A DNA stretch of 64,000 nt from assembly GCF_030463535.1 (NCBI RefSeq), contig NC_132881.1, positions 5,347,526 to 5,411,525 on the forward strand. Reading direction: 5' to 3'. The notes under the pieces were generated by a model. That model was not told where the DNA came from. It did not search any database and saw only the letters and a list, made by a program, of their open reading frames with translations. Shown here piece after piece: positions 11,401 through 20,600 of this stretch (position 1 is its first letter; each line of letters opens with the position of its first letter). Position numbers and translations under genes: made by a program. This stretch comes from Salminus brasiliensis. Taxonomy: Eukaryota > Chordata > Actinopteri > Characiformes > Bryconidae.

Positions 11401-14376
11401 ACTGTCGTCACTGTTATATGGATCAGTGGGCTACAACACATTTTCAAAGCTTGCACCATTAAGCAGTTCACAGATGGCATGCAGTATTACTGATTAAAAA
11501 GTTAGCTTATTTAGCCTGGTATACTATATGTACAAAAGTCCTGGGACATCTGCCCATTCACTGTTTCTCCTGAAATCAGTTAATGGTATTAAAAAAAATA
11601 TGCTGAATTTGCTGGAGTAACTGTCTCTTTTGTCCAGGGGAAGGCCTTCTACTAGATTTTGTAGCATTGCTGTGAAGGTTTGATTGTATCCAGTATAGCT
11701 GGACGATCACCACCCCATTTTACCCCCAGATCATCCCAAAAGTCTTAGATGGAGCACCACTATCATTCTAGAGAACACAGTTCCACTGCTCCACAGCTCA
11801 GTGCTGGGGGGCTTTACACCCCTCTAGCCTACGCCTGGCATTAGGCAGCATTAGGTGCCAATAGGTTCATGTTTATCTGCTCCAGAGAGTCCTATTCCAT
11901 TGGCAGCACTTTGCTAGAGGGACTAGACAAGCTGCATGTGCAAATTTGCACATCTGTGTCAGCAATGGGTGCCAGTAAAGTAGCTAAATGCATTCATTAG
12001 AAGGTGTGTCCATGTCGGTAATGTTAACAGTGTGTGGTGAGGGCAAACCTCATCCTGAAACTGGGATATTTGCTAAATGAAAGCTTAAAAAAACAATCTT
12101 TATCAGATGAAGCTTTACACAAGTGAAAGGAACATGCTTTGGGGTGCATAATTGAGGGCAGACTTGTTTCTCTCACTGAACACTGCCAGCTATTAGCTAA
12201 CTTTACTGCTAGAAAACTAGCTACCAGCTAATGCTACTGCTAGAATTAGATACCAGCGAACAGTGCTGCCATGACAAGACCACACAAGGCAACCATATTC
12301 ACCATTAGTGTTGGACATGGATGGAGTGAACACGCACACATACACACTAGTGATCAAACACACACAGTGACCGTGAGCACACGTGCCCGGAGCGGCAGCC
12401 GGGGAGATGAGAGGGTGAATAGCCTTGCCCAAGGGCCCAACAGTGGCAGCTTGCTGAGCTTGGGTATCGAACCCATAACCTGGTCATCCATAGCCCCTCT
12501 AATTGCTGCTCATGTTACTGCTCACACAAGGTTGCTTAGAGATACAGTGCTGTGCTACAGCATATTACATAAAATGGAAATTAGGCAGGTTTTAGGCAGG
12601 AAAGTCCCTTGAGCACAATTCTCTGATTAGAAACTAGAAGGGAGGTGGATAGAATTAATGAGTTGACAAGGCTTAATGACTTTACATGGGGAGGTGGGGT
12701 AATATAATACCGTTCAAGTCCTGCAGCGGTAAAGATTCTGGCTATAGGTTATATTAATCCTTGTGCAAGGCACAGAAACAGTGGGTTATCATCCCGCTTT
12801 TTGGAAGTGACGATTTCATCACTCCATCCCCCCATGCAAAACTAATCTCATCCAAATAAGGCTTAAACCTGCAAAAGTAAACAATGAGAGAAGTCCACAC
12901 CCTCTTAAACGTTTAAATAATTATTTCTGTTATTCACATATTAATCAGAATTATAGAGCTCAATAACATATTTGAGCAATATTTGCTCTTCTAATTTGTA
13001 GGAGTCTTTATTTTCCTACAAATAAAGCACCTAGGTATTTTATTGGTAACTTTGGAGTAAATTATAACTTTGCTTTGATTGAACTGTTCATTAAGAGTAG
13101 GTCCTAAAAACAATGTGTGTGTGTGTTCGGCTGTAGCAGAGAAGTGCAGACTACCTGTATTAAAAGTTATAATAGTAATAATCTTGCTCCAGTATATTAG
13201 GTGGTGCTCTGCCCTCCCCTTTTTGACTCTAAAGTCATCCAAGTCATCATGACATGCCATCATAAGCAACCTGCCAGAAGTGAAAATCAAGCCGTTCATT
13301 ATTTCTACCCCACTTGTGATACTTTTGATAAAGCCAGGAAATTAATTCAGGTCTGCTAAGCCCTCTTGGGGGAATGATGTGGAATGTTTCAGTGTTTCAC
13401 TGCTAGGATGCCAAATACCAGCTTACTGCTAGGATAAAGACGAACAGGACTGCTAGGCAGCCGAATACAATCTAATGTGACTGCTAGTAAATCCAGGTAC
13501 CAAGTGTAGCTGTACGTACTGTGTGTGTCTGAAGTTCAGCATGGTGTGCATGCACATGCTTTACTTAAACGTTTCAGAGGTCATACAGTTTTGTTTTGTT
13601 GCAGGACAAGCCCACTATTCCAAGAATAGTATTTGTGGTATGGCAGTGCTGAGGCAGGGAAGGAGTACGAAATGGGAGGCAGGAAATTAAGGCTTTTTAA
13701 AAAATTTTTTTTTTAAAGATGAGGCCATATATGATGCCTCCCACTCTGTTTAATTAATACCTTCAACTAGACACAGACTGTGACTAACTATACAGGTTGG
13801 TAAGTTTCTGTGATCAGGTTTGCAGAGCACAAAATGGTCTCTACATACAACAAGCCAACATTTCCCATAAGTCACAATGACTGAGCATTTTAGGAATTTT
13901 CCTACAGTGAGGTATTGTCCACTGAAGGTCACAGTTTAATTTGGTCTTGTCTCCTCTTATCTAACCTTATCCTGTCTTACACCACAACAGAATGATAAGG
14001 ACTAGCTAGCCTTTAACAAATTCACAAGCTCAGAGAAACTCCAGAGAACACAGCTCCACTGCTTATTTCCCCTCTAGCCCACGTCTGACATTAGGCATGG
14101 TGCCAATGTTAGCAATACCTCCCTACAGGGACTAGACTTTTGCACATCTGTTTCAGAAATGGGTACAGCTTGATTGAGAAGGGGCGTCCACAAAGAATTC
14201 TAGCTTTTATTAAGGTTTTGGGCCGGGTGTGTGCATGTTACTGAAGTTCTTTCTCCTTTTTTCTGGTTCTAGGTGGTTCTTCTAATGGAGCGGTCATTGT
14301 ACTTGCAGTTATTTGCAGTCTGCTCTGCTGCTTTGCTGTACTCCTTGCTTGGTTTTACTGGCACAAGAAGAAATAA
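2355..14376 (+). CDS. B7-family immunoglobulin membrane protein (VTCN1/CD276/HHLA2/CD274-like), 4 exons
   Basis: B7 ligands are type I cell-surface proteins that tune T-cell activation. Exons at 2355-2448, 9392-9745, 10989-11273 and 14273-14376 join in frame (837 nt, 278 aa), all with phase-1 introns as usual for Ig-domain genes. Residues 1-31 form a signal peptide. Residues 33-148 form a V domain with C55, W72 and the DxGxYxC motif ending at C131; RTALF and GNASLR blocks (102-117) resemble VTCN1, CD276 and HHLA2. Residues 150-244 form a C-like domain whose GFPMPEVEW segment fits the family. Residues 250-273 are the membrane segment, followed by the tail HKKK, very short as in VTCN1. N-glycosylation sequons lie at N64, N100, N113, N189 and N221. 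Oddity: neither canonical cysteine of domain 2 is present (Y170 and about V222 instead). Which B7 member it is cannot be settled by eye. Intron 1 carries a viral-type element. Confidence 0.9.
2449..3899. other. Start of B7-like intron 1 up to the viral-type block
   Basis: Apart from the dispersed repeat at 2862-3065, this stretch is AT-rich intron DNA without a recognisable exon. The interval 3600-3960 is continuous with the truncated end of the integrase remnant and may be element-derived, but I recognise no motif in it. Confidence 0.4.
2862..3065 (+). repeat. Dispersed repeat, copy 2 of 2
   Basis: Same family as 1615-1835, same orientation. It carries an extra ~40 bp between the shared blocks ctggaggct and ggggagcacttct. 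The two copies start about 1.25 kb apart and bracket the signal-peptide exon. Confidence 0.8.
3900..4475 (-). pseudogene. Polinton-type integrase (rve superfamily), truncated
   Basis: Polinton integrases use a D,D-35-E RNase H-fold core to insert the linear element. The first true ATG is at 4475. The N-terminal part has the family signature YYNPSNPGSYGGVKSLQ and KKWLAAQDAYTLHKP. The core then shows WQADLVDM (first Asp) and KLQTDQGKEFFN (second Asp). Shortly after NITHFAT the similarity stops and about 20 unrelated residues lead to a stop, so the block carrying the catalytic Glu and the C-terminal domain are missing. The gene is therefore broken and cannot encode an active integrase. The assignment to the Polinton/adintovirus integrase family is confident; the precise element type is inferred. 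Confidence 0.85.
4531..4980 (-). CDS. Viral-type accessory ORF, possibly Bcl-2-like
   Basis: An uninterrupted 149-residue frame starts at an ATG (4980) and overlaps the end of the preceding ORF by 49 bp, a compact viral-style arrangement. It is predicted to be mostly helical. The segment around residues 98-113 (EYNSGHLLCIFTYVTD) has the spacing and hydrophobic pattern of a Bcl-2 BH1 region (N-x-G-x then a hydrophobic helix), followed by a helix ending in an aromatic-poor tail. BH3- and BH2-like motifs are not convincing. If the comparison is right, the role would be blocking host cell death. This is an inference from pattern only, and the ORF may equally be an unrelated helical protein. Confidence 0.4.
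   Translation of the reverse strand: MGIIVSSANSFSKKCLRTRGKSLLRKMIELRVDDETCLRQISVDDALSKLHRKMEVVRSSSSNWNILISVAANSSYPLHEYMHHVLSHMFEISTEYNSGHLLCIFTYVTDVCVLKMLNKETVDVEKTIDSLLSFLIEHNVNIFHIARLL
4932..5546 (-). pseudogene. Unrecognised viral-type ORF split by one in-frame TGA
   Basis: Two open frames that look separate (5546-5340 and about 5339-4932) are in the same reading frame with a single TGA at 5342-5340 between them. They most simply represent one gene of about 204 residues. The first true ATG is at 5546 (MGISSAMAQELLNLY). The second half has a charged, helical stretch around ETVVCELRDERDFK. I do not recognise the family. The last 49 bp overlap the start of the next ORF. The in-frame stop implies either decay or recoding, and decay is more likely because the neighbouring genes are also broken. 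Confidence 0.55.
5614..6325 (-). pseudogene. Viral-type ORF with frameshift; two PC4-like segments
   Basis: This is the first ORF of the block, starting at ATG 6325. Its open frame (166 residues, to 5825) overlaps a second frame (5976-5614). The coding character passes from one to the other within 5976-5870, so one indel has probably split a single gene of about 235 residues. A nine-A run near 5875 is a candidate site. Each half has a beta-like stretch followed by an amphipathic helix with a tryptophan (RYDWGNFKKR and QWDDWKEIYEDF), reminiscent of the PC4/p15 single-strand DNA-binding fold. That resemblance is weak. A DNA-binding role in an element of this type would be plausible but is not shown. 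Confidence 0.5.
6591..6872. promoter_or_regulatory. Repeat-containing control region of the viral-type element
   Basis: Two direct repeats share cacgtggcac/acgtggcac (6591, 6805) and, further on, gacctgtca followed by gtttgatgaaaagtgcccc (6640-6679 and 6832-6872). Between them ggcgggacttccgg occurs twice (6701-6714, 6733-6746); it contains a GC box and an ETS core (CCGGAAGT on the other strand). Two gattgg CCAAT-type words occur as well. The region lies 270 bp upstream of the first - strand ORF, so a promoter and/or origin role is inferred. CT-rich tracts bound both sides. Confidence 0.5.
6945..7278. mobile_element. MITE of the 'TTGCCCAGC' family
   Basis: It ends in cttattgcccagctct and contains blocks (ccagtctaattacactgtctgt, taagcactaac, tatcacaatctgatacaatatcatc) shared in order with 14625-14912. 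Another copy at 54191-54488 has recognisable terminal inverted repeats. Confidence 0.7.
7290..7470. mobile_element. Foldback MITE with AAGAACC motifs
   Basis: Left and right parts are inverted copies: agaaccatgtttctaatg against cattagaaacatg, and aacctcaagtgaaggtt in the centre. Related AAGAACC/GGTTCTTT fragments are scattered across the window at 24868-24955, 38035-38100, 45385-45605, 59650-59702, 60470-60615 and 62120-62215. Confidence 0.6.
7928..9075 (+). repeat. Two interleaved duplicated modules in B7-like intron 1
   Basis: Module A (ggttatcttcagagagattc through gggcctgtggtgatgctg) occurs at about 7932-8003 and 8492-8556. Module B (ggttatcctggaaagggttt, tttttactgggagaag, gagagtaca) occurs at 8411-8480 and 9004-9075. 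B1 directly precedes A2. The copies are 85-90% alike by eye. I do not recognise the source; they look like pieces of one dispersed repeat. Confidence 0.7.
9392..9745 (+). CDS. B7-like gene, exon 2 (Ig V domain)
   Basis: The acceptor is a T-rich tract ending in AG at 9390-9391 and the donor is GAG|GTATTC. It encodes the V-type Ig domain with both cysteines (CEF and YQC), the tryptophan core (VVTWQ) and three sequons. The frame runs open past the donor into the intron for about 100 bp, which is read-through of intron sequence. Confidence 0.93.
9746..10310. other. B7-like intron 2, first part
   Basis: Ordinary intron sequence with no recognisable exon or repeat. The remainder, 10601-10988, is similar and ends in the branch-point/acceptor region of exon 3. 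Confidence 0.4.
10311..10600 (+). mobile_element. Tc1-like transposon, 5' fragment
   Basis: It starts with a degraded Tc1 inverted repeat (gatcagcaagaacattaaaa, ccactgacag) and continues into the region encoding the N-terminal helix-turn-helix of the transposase (atgggcaagca, ggtcttgtgggg, tatgcagtggtcagtac). It matches 44215-44600 and, inverted, 56645-56975. The transposase is broken. Confidence 0.75.
10989..11273 (+). CDS. B7-like gene, exon 3 (membrane-proximal Ig-like domain)
   Basis: The acceptor is CTCTGAAG| and the donor ATG|GTGAGA, both in phase 1. It encodes TEPRLSISFS followed by the EAEGFPMPEVEW segment typical of B7 C-like domains, but without the usual cysteines. The only cysteine is C213, in the segment KSSCVAH, which is not at a canonical position. 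Confidence 0.9.
11518..12015 (+). mobile_element. Tc1/mariner-type MITE, nearly full length
   Basis: It opens with tatactatatgtacaaaag and cctgggacatctgcccatt and closes with aagg.gtgtcc, the usual ends of this non-autonomous fish family. The interior carries agagaacacagttccactgc, caatgctgggggg-type and tagagggactagacaagctg blocks. Other copies: 14035-14195 (fragment), 59690-59960 and 60690-61020 (both inverted), and a relic at 21860-22115. Confidence 0.8.
12240..12520 (-). mobile_element. tRNA-derived SINE, single copy
   Basis: Read on the - strand it carries a box B-like ggttcgatacccaagct followed by gcaagctgccactgttg and a CACACA-rich tail. This is the same order as the SINE units arrayed at 33712-34675, so it provides an independent, untandemised copy of that family. 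Confidence 0.75.
12521..14034. other. B7-like intron 3, middle part
   Basis: No exon or clear repeat was recognised. The sequence is AT-rich, with a T/A run at 13698-13720 and scattered short 'tgctagg' repeats near 13400-13490. Confidence 0.4.
14035..14195 (+). mobile_element. MITE fragment, same family as 11518-12015
   Basis: It shares ccagagaacacagctccact, cctctagcccacgtctgaca, ggcatggtgccaat, ctacagggactagac and gaaggggcgtccac with the longer copy. Its 3' end lies about 80 bp before the transmembrane exon. Confidence 0.7.
14273..14376 (+). CDS. B7-like gene, exon 4 (transmembrane segment and tail)
   Basis: The acceptor follows a pyrimidine tract (ttctggttctag). The exon encodes GGSSNG, a 24-residue hydrophobic segment with three cysteines, then WHKKK and TAA at 14374-14376. 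No open frame over 60 residues marks this exon; it was found by requiring a phase-1 transmembrane exon downstream of the Ig exons. Confidence 0.88.
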
Positions 14377-14498
14377 GTGACCAAAGAATACAGTTATCAT
14401 GAGTCCACAAAGACTGAAGAAGAAAAAACAAACAAACAAACTATGCCCCCCAGAATCTGGAGACACTATAATAAGCACGAGGGGGATCAACTCTATCA

Positions 14499-14504
14499 AA
14501 TAAA
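14499..14504 (+). promoter_or_regulatory. Candidate polyadenylation signal of the B7-like gene
   Basis: AATAAA lies 123 bp after the TAA stop. A second AATAAA at 16975-16980, followed by a GT-rich stretch (tttgtgtcatgcggtgtag), could be a distal site giving a 2.6-kb 3' UTR. Sequence alone cannot choose between them. Confidence 0.4.
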
Positions 14505-14624
14505 AACAAATGGATGAGTGAAAAAACAGTGTCATCAACCTGCCCAAGATAGCTCCTTACGTAGTGAGCACTTTGAGGGTTTTAATACCTTAGTTCTTGA
14601 AATCATTGACATACACACACTAAA

Positions 14625-14912
14625 AACACTATCACGATATTTAAACACGTTTTAATGATGTGATATTCATTCCAATATTTTAACGAACATTCAAAAGGCA
14701 TCAGTAGTGTCTGATTCTTAAAACCCACTTTTCAAATCCTATTCTGTATTTAGTGCAGTCATTTTTATTCCAGTCTAATTACACTCTCTGTGATGGAATC
14801 TGTGTTTGTTAAGCACTGACTATATCCACATCTCATAAAAGCTTAGTGTATCACGATAACCAAATTCATCACAATGCGATGAAATATCATCATATTGCCC
14901 AGCCTTACTATT
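14625..14912. mobile_element. MITE of the 'TTGCCCAGC' family
   Basis: It matches 6945-7278 through ttattccagtctaattacac, gttaagcactgac and atcacgataaccaaattcat, and ends in catcatattgcccagcct. Confidence 0.7.
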
Positions 14913-17429
14913 AAGTAAGTAAAGCAAAAGTGTGACACTCAACAAGTATGCTGCTCCAAACTTTAGTACTATTTCTTTTACATGCAGAGTCTTGCTAAGC
15001 AATAGGAACTCTTTATTTAATTTTGAGGTCAGTTTAACTAATGACTGTGTATTTACGATAACATTTGAATGATCTGTTGAAGGTATGTTATTATTATTAT
15101 TATTATTATATTAATTATTATATATTATTTTTTTTAGACGTTGTACAACTGGGAGCAGGGCTCAACCATAGCAACGCTGTTCATGACATTTTCAGTGTTC
15201 AAACATTATACTAAATGAGGCAATCTCACAGACTGACTGGCTGAGGGAGTAAGTGAGTAAGTGACTGACTGATTGACTGTTAGCATTGCTACTGCACCAG
15301 CCATCGGCCTCATCCAGCATAGATACCATGGCATTAACTTCACTTTCCAACTGTTGGCAATGCTATGACACAGCACTACCACGGTGTTCGCACCACTGCT
15401 GCAACAATAGCAAAGCTATTGCCGCATTAGCATTGCTAGTGTGCCAGCAGAAATGCCATAGACTAATTATATGTAGCCAATGGGAGTCTGGTAAAACTAT
15501 ACTTGCCTTGATTTTCGTGTCTAACTGAGTTTTAAATAGCAAATTACTCGATTTTTTTAACAGCTGTTACAATGAGCCCCAGCTCTGGGGGAACATCTGC
15601 ACTCACTCTGCTTCTATAAAGTTTACATTTTTGTTTGTAGTCGTTGTTTTTGTATAAAAATACTAATATGTTCAAAGTTCACTTTAAAGTGTCCCATCCT
15701 GTATTTTCAGATGTTTTACATTGTTGAAGCTAGGTTGCTTTCGGGTACAAGATACGTCTGCTTTTTCCTGCTGAAATAGCTCTGAACTGTCTACCTCAGT
15801 GACCGAAATGATCAGTTATGTTGCTATAGCTGCCACAGTTTCATGCTGACATATGAAAACATATGTTTGACTGTCTGACCTATTTAACAGGCTTAACAGA
15901 GATTCTCACGCTCTTCCTGAATGGAAAAATGGAACTGAGTTTAAAGATCAGGCTGACAGATTGACTGCAGGCTGTTTTGTTTTGTACAGTGCTTAGTTAC
16001 TGGAAACTGACCAAGGGAAGCAAGCTACAGTTTGTGCAGCCTTCAAGACCTCTGTCTTAGTTATGTTAGGGTGTTTTTCCATTTGCACCTGCGATTTGTG
16101 ATTCAGTGCTCCAACGCCCACACAGGTCTGACCAATAAGCGGAGAGTGTGTTCTCACATGGTTCGTTTTGATGCATTATGGTGCACTTTGTGTGGGAAAA
16201 ACCAAATCAAAAGGAAACATTCCAGGTTTATAACCTGATTAACTGTTTCGCACCAGAGCTAACCAGCTGTAGGTGTGAAAACGCCCTTAATCTGACCAGC
16301 ATTTGCTCTCCCAACTGCCTTAAAAAGTCAAATGGGTCATACTGTTCAACTGAGTGAAGGGGTCCCATGTCAATCAAACCATCCAACCAATCATAATGGT
16401 GTATAAATGTACGTATGTTGTATGTTGGCAGATCTCACTGATGAATTGATTTTTATAATGAACAATTCAAGTTGTACTGAGTACTAAATCTTGGAATTGA
16501 CTCCATCGATTCCAGTCACTTAGAGCTGGGGTCGACTGCAGAATTCATCGAATTAATTGGTACCTCTGTATATACCTGGCTGTATATACCTTCTGTATTT
16601 TGCGGAGTAGTAACAATGTAATTTTTTTTTCATAAGACTATTTTTACATTCATTAATCCAGACTGCTGTGGTTTAATACCCATTTTAAGGCCTTTATTTC
16701 CTTTTCTATGTTCTTATTTTTAATGAGTTTATTATCCAGCACTTGGTCTTATTCTTGGTCTGCCTCTTTGATACAATCTACATGGCTACATACAGCAGAT
16801 TTCATGTCAAACCGTAATGCACCTTGGCAGGTTGCCTTAAGCAAAAAAAGGACCAAGAAGAAGTAGAAGTCTCCAAGTGTACAGTCCTCCGGCTATTAGA
16901 AATATAGCATGTAGCCATATTTGTAAAGTTCTTTTCTGTTCATTTTTGTAAACTCTAATCTGCTAAGCACTGGAAATAAACATTTGGGAATAATTTCTCT
17001 CTTTTGTGTCATGCGGTGTAGTGCTTTGCCTTTGGGGTTTCTGTTGCCATGTAAACATACTCAAAATGTCTGCTTTTTTTTTTTTTTTTAGCTGTCTGGC
17101 ATTGTGGGTTTAGTGAAGTGCACTTATAGTCCAGTAAATGAGTTAACCAGTGAGCAAATGCACATGCATGTTATTCTTACTGAGTCTTTCACTCATGGTT
17201 CACTCTTACTTTACTGCTTCAGAGAAAGGCAGTACCCAACAGTTTTTCACAGAATTTACGAGTCCATAGTCCTTTATGCTGCTCTAGTCGACGTTAGGCT
17301 CATGTGCGGCTGCTTGAGAGTGTCCCATTTTTCTGGCGATGCCTGGATGTTTTTTGGACAGGGTGAATCATTTTTCTTAATGCAGTCAATTCAATTGTGT
17401 TGTTTACCAGCATCAGAAATGTGGTATCA
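14913..17429. other. Region downstream of the B7-like gene
   Basis: No coding exon is seen. It holds a short TTA microsatellite (about 15088-15112), a GTAAGTGA-like simple repeat near 15243-15275 and an AATAAA at 16975. It may be partly 3' UTR if the distal polyadenylation signal is used. Confidence 0.4.
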
Positions 17430-17770
17430 CAGTCAGCTCTGTTCAACCTATATGTATGTATATAGTCTCCAAAATGAGCACAATTATCCCACAATGCAAT
17501 GCCAAACGGAAAAGAAAGAGCTACTCACATAGCTGGAACAATTATTTGAAACAAAGGTGGATAACAATGCAAGTGCAGCTGCGGAGAACTTGCAGTGACG
17601 TATGTTGGCACCATCACGGTTCATCATTTCCCGTTAGTGCAAAACAGGGTAGTATGTTCATAGCTAGTGTACTAACCTGCCAAACTTGCACTACTAAGTA
17701 TATAGTACAGATTTATGGCACAGGCAAAGGAGTGGGGTGGGGGGAGATCTTTATAGGTCTTAAAAATAAA
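17430..17770 (+). mobile_element. DNA-transposon relic (inverted partner at 20440-20600)
   Basis: The block tgttggcaccatcacggttcatcatttcccgttagtgcaaa, read here as separate short words, recurs inverted at 20455-20540 as gtactaacaggaagtgatga and gccaacatacgccac. Both lie in sequence rich in tagtgcactatatag-type words, which suggests a hAT-like non-autonomous element. The class is an inference. Confidence 0.5.
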
Positions 17771-18744
17771 ACTGGTTAGCATAATTAAACATTAGCTGCG
17801 GTTAGCTCGCTGACCAAAGTGTCTAGAACCCTGAGAGAGAGCGTTTTTTTACTGTGTGTTTTAATGTGTACAGTAGACAGACAAGGAGAAGAATAAGGAG
17901 AAACGTGTGAAAACAATCTAAAACGTATAGAGAAGAGAGGAAGCGAGACAATATCAGCCTTCTGAGGCAAGCATGAACCTGTAATTTGGCCTAAGCCCTG
18001 GGTTTTATAAATGTCTGGCTCTGCCCCTGATTTATAGCATGAGGTATGAAGAGGAGTATAACACAACTAAATTGAATTGGCTTGCTCATGGCACGTACTT
18101 AGCAATAATATTTCCTGTATTTAAAAGAACTGTCATGACATTTGGATCTTGCACCATTTACAAAAACAAAAATGATAAAATGTCTGCATTCTCGAGAAGA
18201 AATTCATTGCACATTCTTTAAGATTAGGCAGTCCAAGAATAGCAGGCAGTCCAAGAACAGCCAAAAAACGTCAAGACAGGCAGTCATTTGTACAGTAATC
18301 TACAGTGCAGCTGGGTTTGAGTTTACATTTGGAATATCCATACATGCCCTAGAAACTCTACAATTGAAAGAGAACAAAATATGCATGCACTGTCCTGAAA
18401 TGGAGAACTCTGTTAGTCAATGCTGGTTGATGAATTAAAATGAACTGTTAAAAAGGAGGATTACAGTGTTTAGGTGTTGATTTAACAAGAGAGATTGGGT
18501 TGCACACAGAGCCTGTAATGCATTGCGGAAATGCAGTTTTTATTAGCCAGGTATTAGTTATTCATCATTAATTAATACAATAAAAATACAGTATAAGCTT
18601 TTACTACATCATGATACAATGATTTCTCTACATAATCCATAAATACACGTCTATTATTTTTAATGATAGTAATAACAGTAAATAAGTCATAAATTATTAT
18701 TTTAATAAAAACAATCTGATTTATGTATATATATATATACTTTG
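17771..18744. other. Intergenic, no recognised gene
   Basis: Only AT-rich unique-looking sequence was seen, with a short TA run (18727-18740) adjoining the Tc1 relic. The open frames here lack any domain or splice context. Confidence 0.4.
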
Positions 18745-19320
18745 CACAAAAAGTAAGGACATTTGTGTTTGGTAGATTATTTCTTTGCTTCTTGGCAATA
18801 AATCGTATACCACTGGAAAGCCTGTTGATTTCCCTTTTAAATGGCGGCACATTTGTAAGAAATGTCAGATGTCAGAGACAGGCCGCAAAGTGGGCATACC
18901 AAGAAGACGACAGGGGTTCGTCAGAGACTACCTCCAGAATTTAGAAGTGGAAAGGATGGAATGGCCTGCCAGCAGTCCTGACCTCAACCCCACACTTGTG
19001 GGATCAGCTTGGGTGTGCTGTTCGTGCCAGAGAGACCAAAACAACCATGTTCGCTGACTTGCTACAAATGCTAAAGAATGGGATGTCATCCCACAGCACT
19101 GTTATTGACCAGCACGAGGAGGAATTGCCAGGCTGTTGTTGCTGTGCAACCCACATGCACAGCTCTGCTGCTAATCCCACAAATGCATGTGGCACCATTA
19201 AAAGGCTTTCTGTATAACTGTATTGCCAAGAAGCATCGTTACAACAAAGAAATAATCTACCAAACACAAATGTCATTACTGTTTGAAATTGATTTAAGAT
19301 ATTTACTTTATATATAAACT
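18745..19320 (+). mobile_element. Internally deleted Tc1-like transposon
   Basis: Both ends carry the same inverted repeat: gacatttgtgtttggtagat at 18759 and its complement at about 19255-19274, then cttcttggcaata/tattgccaagaag. Between them is the C-terminal part of a Tc1 transposase (MEWPASSPDLNP, then frameshifted ADLLQML). The catalytic N-terminal two thirds are deleted and the rest is frameshifted, so it is a dead derivative. Confidence 0.85.
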
Positions 19321-19885
19321 TAGCACAAACAGACCTTCCTTGAAAGATATCTTATCTTAAAATATAAACATGAAGCAAACATGGAATTAAGGCTAGATAC
19401 AAGCAAAAGGAAAATATGCCATATTCACTATATTTCCCTACATGTGAAAATCTAGATCACCAGCTGTATAGAGCACTGTTATAGGCAACATAATTCCACA
19501 AGCTAGTGAAGAATTTCAGACTCGCCATTATATATGTGGGCTCGTCGCTGTGTGCTGAGTGCATTGCATAGAAGGTTGCCAGATTGCTACAGTGGTTTCC
19601 AGCCAAAACGCGTTTCAAAATCCACCAAAATGCATGACAAACCTTCCAAAAGCAAACATTAAAATGAAGAATTATAAACTAAGACTAAAGACATTTTAAT
19701 TATTTTATTTGCATGCATTTATTAATTTTATAATAATTAGATTTTTTTGTGGCACAACTGTTTTTAAGGTATGCCTTAATGCATTTTTTTATGATGACCC
19801 TATGCAATCAGAAAAGTTATACATAAGAATAAACTTGCAATCAGTGAAAGAAGTATAACCACACATATAAAAAGTAACTTACCTT
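19321..19885. other. Intergenic, AT-rich
   Basis: Nothing recognised apart from A/T-rich runs. Confidence 0.4.
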
Positions 19886-20045
19886 TAAAAGCAATGCAGC
19901 ATCACTGCTCAGTCCCTTTTCCAACAGCCGAACTTTGTCCACAGCATCGAGGTCTTGACACCTGTGTTTGCTCGTTGCACAATGATCTTTCAAATCCTGA
20001 TAAAGCACTGATGTTCGGTGGGAAAACACCCAATCTGGCAACACT
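19886..20045 (-). other. Orphan exon-like open block
   Basis: On the - strand an open block reads into a consensus splice donor, AAAG|GTAAGT at 19886-19877. The residues before it (KVRLLEKGLSSDAALLLK) are helical and of ordinary protein composition. There is no matching acceptor or neighbouring exon that I can recognise. It may be a lost exon, a transposon-borne coding fragment or chance. Confidence 0.2.
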
Positions 20046-20439
20046 GGTCATATAAACAGTCTGAACTTCCTCAGAGAAGCTGTTCGCAAATCTACAAACC
20101 AAACAACTCACAATGCATTATGGGTATTCCATTTAATGTAGTGTACATTGTTTGTTCACTATATATTACGGTGCATTGTGGGATTGTTACAGTGCACTGA
20201 AAATTTGGCACTATGTTTTCAGACACCACCACAAGTAGTGCACTATATAGTAGGGCACAGTTTTGGACACAGATAAGACAGCAGAGCTACTCAGAAAGAC
20301 AAAACTAAACACAGCAGAAAACACTAATTATTAGGCGGCAGTAGGGAGGAGACACAGGAGTGGGTGGGATTAGTCAATGACTGTGTCCCAATTGTGTACT
20401 GTACACAAACACTAGAAGGTAAATACTTAGTACACAAAA

Positions 20440-20600
20440 TATTAATGTACTTACTTATTTTGTACTAACAGGAAGTGATGAAGCACTGCTATGCCAACAT
20501 ACGCCACAGCAAGGTCTCCTGCCACCGCCAAGCATGTGATGCTGGGCTTGCATCGTAATCAATCTATTATTATTATTGGAAGGATAATAGTGTCCATCGT
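20440..20600 (-). mobile_element. DNA-transposon relic, inverted partner of 17430-17770
   Basis: See the partner entry. It is followed by a TTA run (about 20567-20578) and a 16-A tract near 20610-20626. Confidence 0.5.

Noticed and set aside
12271-12612. 113-codon + strand ORF
   Set aside because: It is the antisense of a SINE copy.
17104-17532. 142-codon + strand ORF as a gene
   Set aside because: It runs into the transposon relic at 17430 and shows no family motif.
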